NCBI RefSeq assembly: GCF_021401345.1
Contig: NZ_JACBGE010000025.1
Coordinates: 1 to 64,000, forward strand
Origin: Hydrogenophaga sp. NFH-34
GTDB taxonomy: Bacteria > Pseudomonadota > Gammaproteobacteria > Burkholderiales > Burkholderiaceae_C
Direction of reading: 5' to 3'
DNA: 64,000 nt
Under the pieces are notes generated by a model. The model did not search any database. It saw only the letters and a list, made by a program, of their open reading frames with translations, and had not been told where the DNA came from. Shown here one piece after another: positions 27,475 through 38,806 of the stretch (positions are counted from its first letter, which is position 1; each line of letters opens with the position of its first letter). The translations under genes were made by a program, and so were the position numbers.

Positions 27475-30345
27475 ATGAAGCGCATGCTGATCAATGCCAC
27501 GCAGGCGGAAGAGCGCCGGCTGGCCATCGTGGACGGGCAGAAACTGCTCGACTACGAAATCGAAATCGAAGGGCGCGAACAGCGCAAGGGCAACATCTAC
27601 AAGGCGGTGGTCACCCGCGTGGAGCCCTCGCTCGAAGCCTGTTTCGTCGACTACGGCGAAGACCGCCACGGCTTCCTGCCATTCAAGGAAATTTCCAAGC
27701 AGTTCTTCCAGGGCAATGTGTCGCCGTCGCAGGCACGCATCAACGACGTGATCAAGGAAGGCCAGGAGCTGCTGGTCCAGGTCGAAAAGGAAGAGCGCGG
27801 CAACAAGGGCGCAGCCCTGACCACCTTCATCAGCCTGGCCGGCCGCTACGTGGTGCTGATGCCCAACAACCCGCGCGGCGGTGGCGTCAGCCGCCGCATC
27901 GAGGGCGAAGACCGCCAGGAACTCAAGGCCGCGCTGGACCAGCTGGAATACCCCAACGGCATGAGCATCATCGCCCGCACGGCCGGCATCGGCCGCGACG
28001 CGGCCGAACTGCAGTGGGACCTGAACTACCTGCTCAAGCTCTGGACCGCCATCGAAGGGGCTGGCAAAGCTGGCAAGGGCGCCTTCCTGATCTACCAGGA
28101 ATCGAGCCTGGTGATCCGCGCCATCCGCGACTACTTCAACAGCGACATCGGTGAGATCCTGATCGACACCGACGACATCTTCGATCAGGCGCACCAGTTC
28201 ATGGCGCATGTGATGCCCGAGCATGAGCACCGCGTGAAGCGCTACCGCGACGACGCGCCACTGTTCAGCCGCTTCCAGATCGAGCACCAGATCGAGACCG
28301 CCTACAGCCGCATCGTGAACCTGCCCAGCGGCGGCGCCATCGTGATCGACCAGACCGAAGCCCTGGTGGCCGTGGACGTGAACTCGGCACGCGCCATCAA
28401 GGGTGGCGACATCGAGGAAACCGCCACCCGCACCAACCTGGAAGCCGCCGACGAAGTGGCACGCCAGGCCCGCCTGCGCGACCTGGGCGGCCTGATCGTG
28501 ATCGACTTCATCGACATGGAAGAGTCGAAGAACCGGCGCGAGGTCGAGAACCGCCTGCGCGACGCGCTGCGCCAGGACCGTGCCCGCGTGCAGTTCGGCT
28601 CCATCAGCAAGTTCGGCCTGCTCGAAATGAGCCGCCAGCGTCTGAAGCCCATGCTGAGCGAAGGCTCGTCCATCCCCTGCCCGCGCTGCGGCGGCTCCGG
28701 CCACATCCGCGACACCGAAAGCTCGGCACTGCAGATCCTGCGCGTGATCCAGGAGGAGTCGCTCAAGGACAGCACGGCCGCCGTGCTGGTGCAGGTGCCG
28801 GTCGAAGTGGCCAGCTTCCTGCTCAACGAGAAGCGCACCGAGATCACCAAGATCGAACTCAAGCAGCGCATCAACGTGCTGCTGGTGCCCAACAAGTCGC
28901 TGGACACGCCGAACTACAAGCTCGAACGCCTCAAGCACGACGACCCGCGCCTGGACAACCTCGACTCCAGCTACAAGCTGGCAGAAGAAGTGGACGACGT
29001 GGCCAGCTTCACGCGCCGCAGCCAGGAGCGCACCAACAAGCAGGAACCGGTGATCAAGGGCGTGCTGCCCGACGGCCCCGCTCCCGTGGCGGCGCCCAAG
29101 CCCGAAGCGGTGGCGGCTGCGCCCGTGGTCGCCCCGGTGGCACCGGCTCCCAAGCCGGCAGCACCGGCCGAACGCGGCTTCTTCGGCTGGCTCAAGAGCC
29201 TGTTCGGCGGACAACCCGCCGCAGCGCCCGCACCGGTGGCAGTGCCCGCTGCCGCCCCGGCAACCAGCAAGGACACTCGCAGCGATGGCAAGAGCCCCCG
29301 TGGCGACGGCCGAGGCCGTGGCGGCCGCAGCGAGGCCCGCGGCGACCAGCCTCGCGGCGAAGGACGTTCGGGCAACCGCCCCCCGCGGGAAGGTCGCAAC
29401 AACGAAGGCCGCGGCGAAGGGCGCCTGCAGGGTGAGCAACGCCGCTCACCGGAAGGCCAGCGTGAAGAGAACCCGCGTCAGGGCCGCAATGGCCAACCCC
29501 GGCGCGAAGGCCGCCGGGATGCGGCCCCCGTGGCGGAAGCCCAGAATGCCGACATGCTGGGCGTGTCCCAGGTGTCCGCACCGGCAGGCACCGACAACGA
29601 CGCGGCACAGGACAACCAGCGCCGCGATCGCCGCGGCCGCAGTGATCGCCGTCGCCAGGGCCCGGATGGCGAACCGTCGCAGCAAGCCAACATGCCCGCC
29701 GCCATCGCCGAAACGGCGCCCATGACCGCTGGCGAAACCGCACAGACACCGGTGGAAGCGGCACCCACCATGGGCGACGAAGGTGCCCAGGACGGTGCAC
29801 CGCGCGAACGCCGCAGCCGTGACCGCTATGGCCGCGACCGGCGCGACCGCCGCGAGCGGGGTGCACGCGATGCGGCTGCGCCCGAGACGGTGGTCGAAAC
29901 CGATGCCGTTGCCGCAGAAACCAGCGATGTCGAGCAGGCACCGCCCACGCGCAGCTACTTCAAAGCCCCGGCGGCAGTGGCCCCGGTGACGGCTGAAGCG
30001 GCCCCCGCCCCCGAGCCCCAGGCACCGACGGCACCGCTGCTGGCAGCCGATCCCATCGTGGTCACGCCGCCGGCCGTGGAGCCGGCGACGGGCCTGCCGC
30101 GCGTGCAACCCTTTGAACTCGCCCTGGAGGCGCTGCAACAGGTGGCACGCGACGGTGGGCTGGAATGGGTCAACTCCGATGCTGAGAAAGTGGCTCAGGT
30201 GCAGGCAGCCATCGCGGCAGAGCCGGCGCCCGTCCACGTTCCGCGTGAGCCGCGGCCGGTGGTGCTGGTGGACGAAGGTCCGCTGGTGCTGGTCGAAACG
30301 CGCAAAGACCTGCGTCAGGTCACACTGCCGTTCGAGACCCAGTAA
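27475..30345 (+). CDS. rne: Ribonuclease E
   Basis: Main single-strand endoribonuclease of mRNA decay and rRNA/tRNA maturation and organiser of the degradosome. The 956-residue protein has the S1 domain (about 35-125), the DNase I-like active site with Asp near 300 (VDVNSARA) and Asp near 343 (VIDFIDM), and the zinc-link CPRCGGSGH at about 402-410. The C-terminal half is disordered, Pro/Ala-rich and then Arg/Gly-rich (about 600-700 and again about 780-800), fit for RNA binding. [11 protein letters not shown] near 564-574 is a likely membrane-binding amphipathic helix. The last 85 residues form a conserved tail. AAGGA precedes the ATG. Confidence 0.97.
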   Translation: MKRMLINATQAEERRLAIVDGQKLLDYEIEIEGREQRKGNIYKAVVTRVEPSLEACFVDYGEDRHGFLPFKEISKQFFQGNVSPSQARINDVIKEGQELLVQVEKEERGNKGAALTTFISLAGRYVVLMPNNPRGGGVSRRIEGEDRQELKAALDQLEYPNGMSIIARTAGIGRDAAELQWDLNYLLKLWTAIEGAGKAGKGAFLIYQESSLVIRAIRDYFNSDIGEILIDTDDIFDQAHQFMAHVMPEHEHRVKRYRDDAPLFSRFQIEHQIETAYSRIVNLPSGGAIVIDQTEALVAVDVNSARAIKGGDIEETATRTNLEAADEVARQARLRDLGGLIVIDFIDMEESKNRREVENRLRDALRQDRARVQFGSISKFGLLEMSRQRLKPMLSEGSSIPCPRCGGSGHIRDTESSALQILRVIQEESLKDSTAAVLVQVPVEVASFLLNEKRTEITKIELKQRINVLLVPNKSLDTPNYKLERLKHDDPRLDNLDSSYKLAEEVDDVASFTRRSQERTNKQEPVIKGVLPDGPAPVAAPKPEAVAAAPVVAPVAPAPKPAAPAERGFFGWLKSLFGGQPAAAPAPVAVPAAAPATSKDTRSDGKSPRGDGRGRGGRSEARGDQPRGEGRSGNRPPREGRNNEGRGEGRLQGEQRRSPEGQREENPRQGRNGQPRREGRRDAAPVAEAQNADMLGVSQVSAPAGTDNDAAQDNQRRDRRGRSDRRRQGPDGEPSQQANMPAAIAETAPMTAGETAQTPVEAAPTMGDEGAQDGAPRERRSRDRYGRDRRDRRERGARDAAAPETVVETDAVAAETSDVEQAPPTRSYFKAPAAVAPVTAEAAPAPEPQAPTAPLLAADPIVVTPPAVEPATGLPRVQPFELALEALQQVARDGGLEWVNSDAEKVAQVQAAIAAEPAPVHVPREPRPVVLVDEGPLVLVETRKDLRQVTLPFETQ

Positions 30346-30366
30346 ACCCTGAAAGCCTCGCACCAA

Positions 30367-30400
30367 CGCCAGCAGACCCCGGTCTGCTGGCGTTTTCTTT
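30367..30400 (+). terminator. Rho-independent terminator of rne
   Basis: An 11-bp stem (CGCCAGCAGAC / GTCTGCTGGCG) with a 4-base loop is followed by TTTTCTTTT, about 21 bp after the rne stop. The remaining roughly 200 bp up to the hemY stop show nothing I can name. Confidence 0.9.
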
Positions 30401-30605
30401 TGCCTGGGCCGGCTGTGTGCGCCCTGCCTTTCCGGTCTGCCGGCCGCGCTGCTCGGGTCATCCTGAGCGCCGTTGTGCTGTCCTGCGAGCGCGCCTTCGG
30501 TAAGCGGCTATTGCAATGTCATGGCGGGCTCCCTGTGCAGAAGGCAGAACGCAAGGCAGAAAGACCACCAGTGAGGGAGGCACAGACGCCGCCCCCGCAA
30601 GGGCC

Positions 30606-31946
30606 TCAGTCGATCTGTGCTGCCTTTTTCCAGGCTGCCTGGGCCGCGGTGTCGTCGCCCCGCTCTTCAGCGAGTTGAGCGAGCGCACACCAGGTACGGC
30701 GCAAAAGCGTGGTGTCCTGCAGACTGTGGCTGGCCTGGCCGAGCAACTGGGCCGATTTGCCCCAGAGCTGGCGCTGCTTGAACGCCTGGCCGGCCAGATA
30801 CTGCAGAAACGGATTGCTCGGCCACTGGCGCTGCGCCTGCTCCAGGCGCCCCAGCCCGGCCGCGTCCAGATGGGGCAATCCGGGTTCCAACGCACGCACG
30901 AAATCGCGCCACTGGCTTTCACCCAGGGTTTCCAGGTGGGCCCAGAGCGGCTCGGTCCACGCCGAGAGCAGGCCGAAGGCCATCTCTCGGTCCGAAGCCT
31001 GCCAGTCCGGCGAATCGGCCCCGGGCTCTTCTGCGGAGAGGGCCAAACCGTTCAGGCGCGCCGCCGCTGCCAGAATCAATTCCGGCATGGCTTGCTCCCC
31101 GGTGTCCAATCGCGACCACACCGCCTGCAACTGGGACAGGTCGTGCGCGTCCCGCAGCGCGTCCATGGCCAGCCCGCGGACAACACTGCCCGCCACCTCG
31201 GGCGAGAAAGCCCGGTGCTTGGCCAGCAAACGGGCCACTTCCAGCGCTTCGAGCGTTTCGCCCGACATGCGGGCCACGCGCAGCTTCAGGCGCAAGGCCT
31301 GGATACGGCGGGCCGTGCCCTGGGGCAACTCCGCGAGCAAGTGGCGGGCGGTTTCGGGCCGCCGGTCTTCCACCGCCCAGCGCACAGCACGCAACAACGC
31401 CCCCTCGTGGGCTTCGGGGGCGCTGCGCGCCAGGGTCGGGTGCAACGCAGCCTGCAAATGGGTATCCCGGCTGCTGCGGTTCTGCAGGGCCTGCGCACTC
31501 TCGGCCGCCAGCAAGTGCGCCAGCAGTTGCAACTGCTGGCGCCGCGACCACTGGGCCGAGGGCATGCCGTTGAGCTGTTCCAGCGCCTGCAGCGCTGCCG
31601 ACTGCGCCCGCACAAAGCGACCGGCCAGTTGGTGGGACAGGGCATCCAACACCGCGGCCACCGCCCCCCGCTCCACCTGCTGGTCACGCCAGCGGCGCGC
31701 CTGCGAAGGCAGATCACGCAGCACCGACAGCCCGCGCAAGGCCAGATGGATCACCACGAACGTGGCCACCAGAACGAACAGCACAAAGTTGAAAGAGACG
31801 TCGAAGCGGTAAGGAGGCCAGAACAGCGAGAACGTCGCCTGGTTGTCCCCCATCAGCAGTGCCAGCGCCACCGCCACGGCCGCCAGCCCCAGCAGCAGGA
31901 ACACGCTGCGCATGGCCATTCCGCGCTGGCTGCGGCGAACCTTCAT
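30606..31946 (-). CDS. hemY: Heme biosynthesis-associated TPR protein HemY
   Basis: A 446-residue inner-membrane protein with two N-terminal membrane segments (about residues 10-32 and 48-70) and a TPR-rich domain. This proteobacterial HemY is not the protoporphyrinogen oxidase of Gram-positives; it is proposed to coordinate later heme enzymes. The ATG overlaps the hemX stop as TGATG, fixing the start. It ends the hemC-hemD-hemX-hemY unit. Confidence 0.92.
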   Translation of the reverse strand: MKVRRSQRGMAMRSVFLLLGLAAVAVALALLMGDNQATFSLFWPPYRFDVSFNFVLFVLVATFVVIHLALRGLSVLRDLPSQARRWRDQQVERGAVAAVLDALSHQLAGRFVRAQSAALQALEQLNGMPSAQWSRRQQLQLLAHLLAAESAQALQNRSSRDTHLQAALHPTLARSAPEAHEGALLRAVRWAVEDRRPETARHLLAELPQGTARRIQALRLKLRVARMSGETLEALEVARLLAKHRAFSPEVAGSVVRGLAMDALRDAHDLSQLQAVWSRLDTGEQAMPELILAAAARLNGLALSAEEPGADSPDWQASDREMAFGLLSAWTEPLWAHLETLGESQWRDFVRALEPGLPHLDAAGLGRLEQAQRQWPSNPFLQYLAGQAFKQRQLWGKSAQLLGQASHSLQDTTLLRRTWCALAQLAEERGDDTAAQAAWKKAAQID

Positions 31947-33103
31947 CAGCGACCCCCTGCGGCGACGGCCAAGGCCGCCAGGCTCTCGTCGGGCCGGGGC
32001 AATTCGGTCACCAGCAGCGCTTCGCGCACCTGGGCCACGTGCTTGCGGGCGCTCTCAACCGCCGGCGTGCGGCCATCAAAATACCGCCTCAGCGCCGCAT
32101 CGATGGCCGCCAGGTCGGTCTGCGCGGCCCCCATGTGCCGGGCCAACAAAGCCAGGCGGGCATTGAGCAGTTTGAGCTTGAGGTTTTCCCGGAGGAAAAA
32201 CGCCTGCTCGGGGGCCAGCAGCACGGCTTCGGGGTGGTCGATGCGGCTGACACGCACCAGATCACGCCCGCTGCGCAACACTTCGGTCACCACCCGGGTG
32301 CCCCAAGCCCGCAAGGTCTCCTGCCAGCCAGCGTCGGACGGCGGGCCTTCTGCGGCGGCCTGGGCCGGTACTGTGTCCGCCTTCGGCGGCGACGTGCGAT
32401 CAGGCGCGACCACCGGCCCCTCAGCCGATGCTGGCGCTGCGGACTGAGGCCCGACTTCGTTGATCACCGGCCACTCGTCGACCTGACGCGCCAGCTCGTC
32501 CAGCCGCAGCGCGAGCGAGGGAATGTCGGCCACCGAGGCACTGCGAATGCGGTCAATGTCCCGTGCGATGGCCCGCTGCACCGGATTCAGGCGCGGTTGC
32601 GCTGCGCGCCCAATGCGCTGGTCGGCGGCCTGCAAGGCCGAGACCAACGGCTGCGTGCTGCCTGTCAATTGGGCTTGCTGCTGGGCCAGACGCAGCGCCG
32701 ATTCGATTTCTTCGACCAGTGTGTCGTCGCGGGTCCGCGACAGCGCAAGCATGAGCTCTTCCAACTGGGTGCGCTGCAGGCTGACCTCGGACAACCGAAC
32801 TTCAGCCACCGACAAGCGCGCCTGCAACTCCTGCGTCAGCGCTTCGGCCTGACCGGCCAGCGTGCGCGCCTCGACGGATTTGGAGAGACTCTCCTGGCTC
32901 TGGCGTGCCAGTTCCTGGCGCGCCGCATCGAGACGCTGCCACAGCATGGCACTGATGGCCAGCGACAACAGGGCCACCAGCAGCGCCAGCGCCAATACCC
33001 ACGACGCGCCCGAACGGGAAGCCGACACAGGCACGGCAGAGGCCCCGGCCGAAGGCAGCGGCGACACGGGCGGTGGAGAAGAAGGGGGGGCGGAAGAGCT
33101 CAT
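31946..33103 (-). CDS. hemX: HemX protein (uroporphyrinogen-III C-methyltransferase-like)
   Basis: A 385-residue protein with a Pro/Ser-rich N-terminus, one membrane segment (about 33-55), a long coiled-coil region (about 60-140, heptad-like Gln/Glu/Leu) and a C-terminal helical domain. The HemX family was once annotated as uroporphyrinogen methylase, but the residues of that enzyme are absent, and the role is probably structural. Its ATG overlaps the hemD stop (ATGA, 33100-33103), which sets the start. Confidence 0.9.
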   Translation of the reverse strand: MSSSAPPSSPPPVSPLPSAGASAVPVSASRSGASWVLALALLVALLSLAISAMLWQRLDAARQELARQSQESLSKSVEARTLAGQAEALTQELQARLSVAEVRLSEVSLQRTQLEELMLALSRTRDDTLVEEIESALRLAQQQAQLTGSTQPLVSALQAADQRIGRAAQPRLNPVQRAIARDIDRIRSASVADIPSLALRLDELARQVDEWPVINEVGPQSAAPASAEGPVVAPDRTSPPKADTVPAQAAAEGPPSDAGWQETLRAWGTRVVTEVLRSGRDLVRVSRIDHPEAVLLAPEQAFFLRENLKLKLLNARLALLARHMGAAQTDLAAIDAALRRYFDGRTPAVESARKHVAQVREALLVTELPRPDESLAALAVAAGGR

Positions 33104-33951
33104 GGCAGGCGTGATACCGATTCTAGGGCCCGCGTCACGTCGGGCGGCGCCGGTCGCGCCTCCACCACGTGACCAAAGCCCGCCGCGCGCGCCGCTGCGG
33201 CAATGCGGGGATGGGTGGCCACGGCTCGGGCCCGGGACCAGTCGGCGCCAGGCACCAGGCGGTCCAGTTGCGCCACCCCCTGGGAACTGCTGAACAGCCA
33301 CAGACTGCCGTCGGTCTGAGCCGCCTGGGCGCGCGCCTGCTGCGCCGGCGTCCAGGCCGGCGCACCGCGCTCATAGGCCACGCAGGCCTCCACCTGCGCG
33401 CCGGCCTGCTGGCACTGCCGCATCAGCCAGTCACGCCCCTGGCCGGCCCACGCACCCGGCGATGGCGCCGCCCGATCATCTCCCGCACCGCGCACCCACA
33501 GAATGCGCCAGCCTGGCCGAACCTGCGCCGCCACCACCGCCCAGAGGGCCTCCGAATCGAACTGGCCGGCGTCGGCCGCCGGCGCCTGGATACGGCCCTG
33601 CCAGCCAGCGGCCTGCAGCGATGAGGCCAGGCGTTGCGCCGTGCCCGGGCCAGGGGCCCACAACTGGGGACGAAGGTCTTCACCAGCGGCCGGCCAGATC
33701 GCTCCCGACAGGAAATGCGCCACCGCCGCGCCGCTCACAAACATCACCGCGTCGCAGTCCAGCCAATCCCGACGCCACGTCGCCAAGGCCTCCAGCGTCG
33801 CGCTGTCGCGTGGGGGGGCAATGGCCAGCAGAGGCAGGCTCTCGGCCGGCCAGCCATGCGCCAGCAAAGCCGCCAGCCACGCACCGGCTTCGTGCACCGG
33901 CCGCGTCAGCAGCACGGGAGGACGGTGGGCGGCGTCGGCCGGAGCGTTCAC
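33100..33951 (-). CDS. hemD: Uroporphyrinogen-III synthase HemD
   Basis: Closes hydroxymethylbilane to uroporphyrinogen III with inversion of ring D. The sequence is poorly conserved in this family, but [13 protein letters not shown] at the N-terminus, [12 protein letters not shown] and the late [11 protein letters not shown] are in the right order, and the gene lies between hemC and hemX. The start is a GTG at 33951, 34 bp after the hemC stop; the frame remains open far upstream inside hemC, and no good Shine-Dalgarno sequence supports the site, so the N-terminus is uncertain. Predicted length is 283 residues, slightly long. Confidence 0.87.
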   Translation of the reverse strand: MNAPADAAHRPPVLLTRPVHEAGAWLAALLAHGWPAESLPLLAIAPPRDSATLEALATWRRDWLDCDAVMFVSGAAVAHFLSGAIWPAAGEDLRPQLWAPGPGTAQRLASSLQAAGWQGRIQAPAADAGQFDSEALWAVVAAQVRPGWRILWVRGAGDDRAAPSPGAWAGQGRDWLMRQCQQAGAQVEACVAYERGAPAWTPAQQARAQAAQTDGSLWLFSSSQGVAQLDRLVPGADWSRARAVATHPRIAAAARAAGFGHVVEARPAPPDVTRALESVSRLP

Positions 33952-33985
33952 GCCAGGAGGTCCGCCAAGGGGCCCGTCACGCCGC

Positions 33986-34933
33986 TCAGGCCTGTGCGCC
34001 AGCGGCACGCAGAGCCAGCGCCACCCGCTGCCCCAGCGCCACGGCTTCGTCCAACGACCGGACCGGGGCAGCCTCTTGCACGCGCACCACCGGCAGGCGG
34101 CCTTCGGGATCGCCCCAGGCCGCCTCCAAGTGCAGCAGCCGGTCATCGGACCAGTCGGCATACGCCGCCAGCGGCACCGAACAACTGCCCCCGAGCGAAC
34201 GGGACACCTCGCGTTCGGCCGCCACGCGCAGCCAGGTCGGCTCGTGGGCCAGCGGTTTGAGCAGCGCCAGCAAGTCCGCGCGGTCGGCCCGGACCTCGAT
34301 GCCCAGCGCGCCCTGGCCGGCCGCCGGCAGGGATTGCGCCGGCTCGAAGATGGCGCGGATGCGCTGCGCCAGGCCCAACCGTTTGAGGCCCGCCGCGGCC
34401 AGCACGATGGCGTGGTACTGCCCTTCGTCCAGTTTGCGCAGCCGCGTATCGAGATTGCCCCGCAGCGGCTCAATGCGCACGTCCTGCCGGCCCAGCCGGT
34501 CCAGCGCTTCGCGCAGCAGCACCAGGCGGCGCAGGCTGGACGTGCCCACCACGGCCTGCGGGGGCAGGTCGGCCAGCCCGGGGCAGTGCGGCGACACCCA
34601 GGCGTCGCGCGGATCTTCGCGCTCCATCACACAGGCCAGCACGAAGCCCTCGGGCAGCTCCATCGGCACGTCCTTGAGCGAATGCACCGCCAAGTCGGCC
34701 CGCCCCTCTTCCAGCGCCGTTTCAAGCTCTTTCACGAACAGGCCCTTGCCGCCCACCTTGGAGAGGCTGCGGTCCAGGATCTGGTCGCCTCGCGTGGTCA
34801 TGCCCAGCAGGTTCACGGGGTGGCCCAGCTCTTGCAAGCGGGCCTGGACATGTTCGGCCTGCCAGAGGGCCAGACGGCTTTCGCGCGTGGCGATGGTGAG
34901 CGTCAAGGCGGTCGGGGAATGTGAAACGGACAC
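33986..34933 (-). CDS. hemC: Porphobilinogen deaminase HemC
   Basis: Joins four porphobilinogen units into hydroxymethylbilane. The 315-residue protein has [12 protein letters not shown] at 14-25, HSLKDVP at 84-90 with the catalytic Asp88, and the dipyrromethane cofactor Cys251 in [15 protein letters not shown] at 34933 gives the correct N-terminus; the open frame extends 30 codons further, into the region upstream of ppc. It is divergent from ppc with about 82 bp between the starts. Confidence 0.95.
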   Translation of the reverse strand: MSVSHSPTALTLTIATRESRLALWQAEHVQARLQELGHPVNLLGMTTRGDQILDRSLSKVGGKGLFVKELETALEEGRADLAVHSLKDVPMELPEGFVLACVMEREDPRDAWVSPHCPGLADLPPQAVVGTSSLRRLVLLREALDRLGRQDVRIEPLRGNLDTRLRKLDEGQYHAIVLAAAGLKRLGLAQRIRAIFEPAQSLPAAGQGALGIEVRADRADLLALLKPLAHEPTWLRVAAEREVSRSLGGSCSVPLAAYADWSDDRLLHLEAAWGDPEGRLPVVRVQEAAPVRSLDEAVALGQRVALALRAAGAQA

Positions 34934-35015
34934 AGCGCGCAATCGAAAAAAGATCAAGCCAATCAGGCGATTTCGTACCCCGTTGGTAACGGGAAAACAC
35001 CTGGGGGATGCTAGC
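34934..35015. promoter_or_regulatory. Divergent hemC/ppc control region
   Basis: An 82-bp gap that must carry both promoters. It holds an inverted repeat CCCGTT-GGT-AACGGG (34979-34993) and GGGGGA as ribosome-binding site for ppc. I cannot assign -35 and -10 hexamers reliably. Confidence 0.4.
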
Positions 35016-37880
35016 ATGACCACTGCTCAAAAAATCAGCAACACCATACCCGCGCCACCCATGAGCCCCAAGCCTTCCCGAGCCTCCGCCCCCATCGCAC
35101 AGCCCGACAAGGAAAAGCCACTGACCGAAGACATCCGCCTGCTGGGACGCTTCCTCGGCGATGTGATCCGCGAGCAGGAAGGGGCGCCGATGTTCGAGCT
35201 GATCGAACTGATCCGGCAGCTCTCGGTGGCCTTCCGCCGCCACGCCGACGAATCGGCCGACAAAACCCTCAAGAAGCTGCTCAAGGGCCTGTCGGGACAA
35301 CAGACGGTGAGCGTGATCCGCGCTTTCACCTACTTCAGCCACCTGGTCAACCTGGCCGAAGACCAGCACCACATCCGCCGCCGCGCGGTGCACGAACGCG
35401 CCGGCCACCTGCAGGCGGGCAGCCTGTCCATGACCCTGCAGCGGCTGGAGAAAGCCGGCATCGCCCCCGAAGCGGTGGTGCAGACCCTGGCCGACGCCCA
35501 CATTTCGCCCGTGCTGACGGCCCACCCCACCGAAGTGCAGCGCAAGAGCATCCTCGACGCCGAGCGCGACATCGCCCGGCTGCTGGCAGAACGCGAACAC
35601 CTGCTGCCCCGCGAACTGGCTGAAAACGAACTGCAGATCCGCGCCCGTGTCACCCAGCTGTGGCAGACCCGCCTGCTGCGCTACACCAAGCTCACCGTGG
35701 CCGACGAGATCGAAAACGCGCTGAGCTACTACCAGTCCACCTTCCTCGCTGAAATCCCGCGCCTGTACCGCGACCTCGAAGAGGGGCTGGGTGAGGCCGC
35801 TGCCGACGGTGTCGCCCCTTTCCTGCGCATGGGCCAGTGGATCGGCGGTGACCGCGACGGCAACCCCAACGTCACGGCCGAAACACTGGAACTGGCGGTG
35901 CGCAGCCAGTCGGACATGGTGCTGCGCCACCACCTGACGCAACTGCACCGACTGGGTGCGGAACTGTCGGTGTCGGCCATCCTGACCCCGGTGTCGCCCG
36001 CCATGCAGGCCCTGGCCGAGCGCTCGCCCGACCAGAGCCCGCACCGCGAGGACGAACCGTACCGCCGGGCCCTCACCGGCATGTACGCCCGGCTCGCCGC
36101 GACCCTGACCGAACTGACGGGGGGCGAAGCCGCCCGCCACGCGGTGGCCCCGCAGGACCCGTACTCCGGCCCCGACGAGCTGCTGGCCGACCTGCGCACC
36201 ATCGAAACCTCGCTGCTGGCGCACCACGGCGCCCACCTGGTGCGCGGACGGCTCAAGCCCCTGATCCGCGCGGTGGAGGTGTTCGGTTTCCACCTGGCCA
36301 CGGTCGACCTGCGGCAAAGCTCCGACAAACACGAAGAGGTGGTGGCCGAGCTGCTGGCCCAGGCCCGCATCGAAGCCGACTACAGCGCGCTGGACGAAGC
36401 CGCCAAGCGTGCGGTGCTGCTGCGCCAACTGGACGACGCACGCCCCCTTCGCGTGCCCGGCATCGCCTATTCGGCGCACACCCGCGGCGAGCTGGCGATC
36501 TTCGAGACCGCCCGCTGGGCGCGCGAGCGCTTCGGTCCGGCCACCATCCGCCACGCCATCATCAGCCACACTGAAACCGTCAGCGACCTGCTGGAAGTGC
36601 TGCTGCTGCAAAAGGAAGTGGGCCTGATGCACGGCCTGCTCGGCGAGTCGGCCACGACCGACCTGATCGTGGTCCCGCTGTTCGAAACCATCGAAGACCT
36701 GCGCAACGCCGCGCCCATCATGCGCGACTACTACGCCCTGCCGGGCGTGCGCGCCATGGTGCAACGCGGCGCGGCCGACGGCTACAGCGAGCAAGACATC
36801 ATGCTCGGCTACTCCGACTCCAACAAAGACGGGGGCATTTTCACCAGCAACTGGGAGCTCTACCGCGCCGAGACCGAACTGGTGAAGCTGTTCGACGAGT
36901 TGAACGAGCACACCGAAAAGCCCCTCCAGCTTCGCATGTTCCATGGCCGGGGTGGCACCGTCGGCCGCGGCGGCGGTCCCAGCTACCAGGCCATCCTGGC
37001 CCAGCCGCCCGGCACGGTGCGCGGCCAGATCCGCCTGACCGAGCAGGGCGAAGTGATCGGCTCCAAGTACGCAAACCCCGAGATCGGCCGCCGCAACCTC
37101 GAAACCCTGGTGGCCGCCACGCTCGAAGCCACCTTGTTGCAACCCACGCGAAACGCGCCCAAAGCCTTTCTGGAAGCCGCCGCCGCGCTCTCGGCCGACA
37201 GCATGGCCGCCTACCGCGCCCTGGTCTACGACACGCCACGCTTCCCCGAATACTTTTTCGCCGCCACGCCCATCCGCGAAATCGCCGAACTCAACATCGG
37301 CTCGCGCCCCGCTTCGCGCAAGGCCACACAGAAGATCGAAGACCTGCGCGCCATTCCCTGGGGCTTCAGCTGGGGCCAGTGCCGCTTGACCCTGCCGGGC
37401 TGGTACGGCTTCGGCTCCGCCGTGCAGACGTTCCTGAAAGCCGGTGGCACCAAGGAACAGGCCCAGCGCAAGGAACTGCTGAAAAAGATGTTCCGCCAGT
37501 GGCCGTTCTTCTCCACCCTGCTGTCCAACATGGACATGGTCATGGCCAAGAGCGACCTGGCGCTGGCCTCGCGCTACGCGGAGCTGGTGGAGGACAAGCG
37601 GCTGCGCGCCAAGGTCTTCAGCGCCATCGAGGCCGAGTGGCACCGCACGGCCGAAGCCCTGACCCTGATCACCGGCGAAAAGAAACGCCTGGTCGACAAC
37701 GAGGCGCTGCAGCGCTCGGTGCGCCACCGCTTTCCGTACATCGACCCGCTGCACCACCTGCAGGTGGAGCTGGTGCGGCGCCATCGGGCCGGGGAACTCG
37801 ACCAGGAAGACCAGAAGGTGCGGCGCGGCATCCACCTGTCGATCAACGGCATCGCGGCGGGCCTGCGCAACACCGGCTGA
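35016..37880 (+). CDS. ppc: Phosphoenolpyruvate carboxylase
   Basis: Anaplerotic enzyme forming oxaloacetate from PEP and bicarbonate. The 954-residue protein has the catalytic His170 in [35 protein letters not shown] (about 597-606), the glycine-rich loop [14 protein letters not shown] (about 640-653), and the C-terminal RNTG ending typical of PEPC. The ATG at 35016 follows a GGGGGA ribosome-binding site; an ATG at 35061 is a weaker alternative. A much longer upward frame exists but runs antisense through hemC and hemD. Confidence 0.97.
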   Translation: MTTAQKISNTIPAPPMSPKPSRASAPIAQPDKEKPLTEDIRLLGRFLGDVIREQEGAPMFELIELIRQLSVAFRRHADESADKTLKKLLKGLSGQQTVSVIRAFTYFSHLVNLAEDQHHIRRRAVHERAGHLQAGSLSMTLQRLEKAGIAPEAVVQTLADAHISPVLTAHPTEVQRKSILDAERDIARLLAEREHLLPRELAENELQIRARVTQLWQTRLLRYTKLTVADEIENALSYYQSTFLAEIPRLYRDLEEGLGEAAADGVAPFLRMGQWIGGDRDGNPNVTAETLELAVRSQSDMVLRHHLTQLHRLGAELSVSAILTPVSPAMQALAERSPDQSPHREDEPYRRALTGMYARLAATLTELTGGEAARHAVAPQDPYSGPDELLADLRTIETSLLAHHGAHLVRGRLKPLIRAVEVFGFHLATVDLRQSSDKHEEVVAELLAQARIEADYSALDEAAKRAVLLRQLDDARPLRVPGIAYSAHTRGELAIFETARWARERFGPATIRHAIISHTETVSDLLEVLLLQKEVGLMHGLLGESATTDLIVVPLFETIEDLRNAAPIMRDYYALPGVRAMVQRGAADGYSEQDIMLGYSDSNKDGGIFTSNWELYRAETELVKLFDELNEHTEKPLQLRMFHGRGGTVGRGGGPSYQAILAQPPGTVRGQIRLTEQGEVIGSKYANPEIGRRNLETLVAATLEATLLQPTRNAPKAFLEAAAALSADSMAAYRALVYDTPRFPEYFFAATPIREIAELNIGSRPASRKATQKIEDLRAIPWGFSWGQCRLTLPGWYGFGSAVQTFLKAGGTKEQAQRKELLKKMFRQWPFFSTLLSNMDMVMAKSDLALASRYAELVEDKRLRAKVFSAIEAEWHRTAEALTLITGEKKRLVDNEALQRSVRHRFPYIDPLHHLQVELVRRHRAGELDQEDQKVRRGIHLSINGIAAGLRNTG

Positions 37881-37948
37881 TCCCGCGCGACCCTGGGGGC
37901 AATCGGCCCGTCGCCCGGCGGCGACGGGTGGCCTCCTAAAATGGCAGC

Positions 37949-38806
37949 GTGGACCACCTGCTCAACGCCGACCTGCACTGCCATTCCGTCGTCTCCGACG
38001 GCACCCTCACGCCCGAAGTCCTGGCGCTGCGCGCGCGCGACAACGGCGTCGAGCTCTGGGCGCTCACCGATCACGACGAAATCGGCGGCCAGGACCGCGC
38101 CATTGCGGCAGCCCGCGCGGCCGGATTGCCGTACCTGACCGGCACCGAAATCTCGGTCACTTTTGCGGGTGAGACCGTGCACATCGTGGGCCTCGGTTTC
38201 GACCACCACGATCCCGCCCTCACCGAAGGCCTACGCCAGACACGCGGCGGCCGTGGGCTGCGCGCGCAAGAGATGAGCGAGGACCTGGCGCGTGCCGGCA
38301 TCCCCGGCACCTACGAAGGCGCGCTGAAATACGTCGGCAACCCGGAGCTGATTTCGCGCACCCACTTCGCCCGCTACATGGTCGAAGCTGGCTTCTGCCG
38401 CGACACGCCCGAAGTGTTCCGCCGCTACCTGACCGAAGGCAAACCCGGCTTCGTGCCCCACCGCTGGGCCAGTCTGCGCGATGCGGTGGGCTGGATCACC
38501 GGCGCCGGCGGCATCGCCATCATTGCCCACCCGGCACGCTACGGCTTCAGCCCGAACGAGGAGTACGCCCTGTTCACCGAGTTCAAGGCCCATGGCGGCC
38601 AGGGCGTGGAGGTGGTCACCGGCGCGCACAGCGCGGCCGAGGCGCTCAAGTACGCCGGGTTCTGCGCCGAATTCGACCTGCTGGCCTCGCGGGGCAGCGA
38701 CTTCCACAGCCCCGACGAAAGCCATACCGATCTCGGCCGGCTGCCCCACTTGCCGGGCCCGGTCACCCCGGTGTGGGAGCGCTTGCGCCACCGCATCCAC
38801 GCATGA
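37949..38806 (+). CDS. rnm: PHP-domain 5'-3' exoribonuclease Rnm (RNase AM, YciV/TrpH)
   Basis: PHP phosphoesterase. The E. coli orthologue trims the 5' end of rRNA and degrades short RNA and 3',5'-bisphosphonucleotides. Metal ligands are in DLHCHSVVSDG (8-18), LTDHDE (about 39-44), IAHPARY and GSDFHSPDE near the C-terminus. It starts with GTG at 37949 and is 285 residues. In E. coli yciV is followed by yciO; here one transporter gene is inserted between the pair. The stop overlaps the next ATG (ATGA). Confidence 0.9.
   Translation: MDHLLNADLHCHSVVSDGTLTPEVLALRARDNGVELWALTDHDEIGGQDRAIAAARAAGLPYLTGTEISVTFAGETVHIVGLGFDHHDPALTEGLRQTRGGRGLRAQEMSEDLARAGIPGTYEGALKYVGNPELISRTHFARYMVEAGFCRDTPEVFRRYLTEGKPGFVPHRWASLRDAVGWITGAGGIAIIAHPARYGFSPNEEYALFTEFKAHGGQGVEVVTGAHSAAEALKYAGFCAEFDLLASRGSDFHSPDESHTDLGRLPHLPGPVTPVWERLRHRIHA

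Noticed and set aside
27454..29439. 661-codon minus-strand frame opposite rne
   Set aside because: Antisense shadow of RNase E; composition is low-complexity and no ribosome-binding site is present.
29280..29870. Arg/Gly-rich stretch in rne as a possible DNA repeat or inserted element
   Set aside because: The codons vary, the frame is intact, and such a segment is normal in the RNase E C-terminal half.
33462..35015. Upstream extension of the ppc frame by 518 codons
   Set aside because: It is antisense to hemD and hemC. A normal start with a ribosome-binding site exists at 35016.
34722..37835. 1037-codon open frame on the minus strand opposite ppc
   Set aside because: Same effect as for ftsK. 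All PEP carboxylase motifs are on the plus strand, and the antisense product has no recognisable features.
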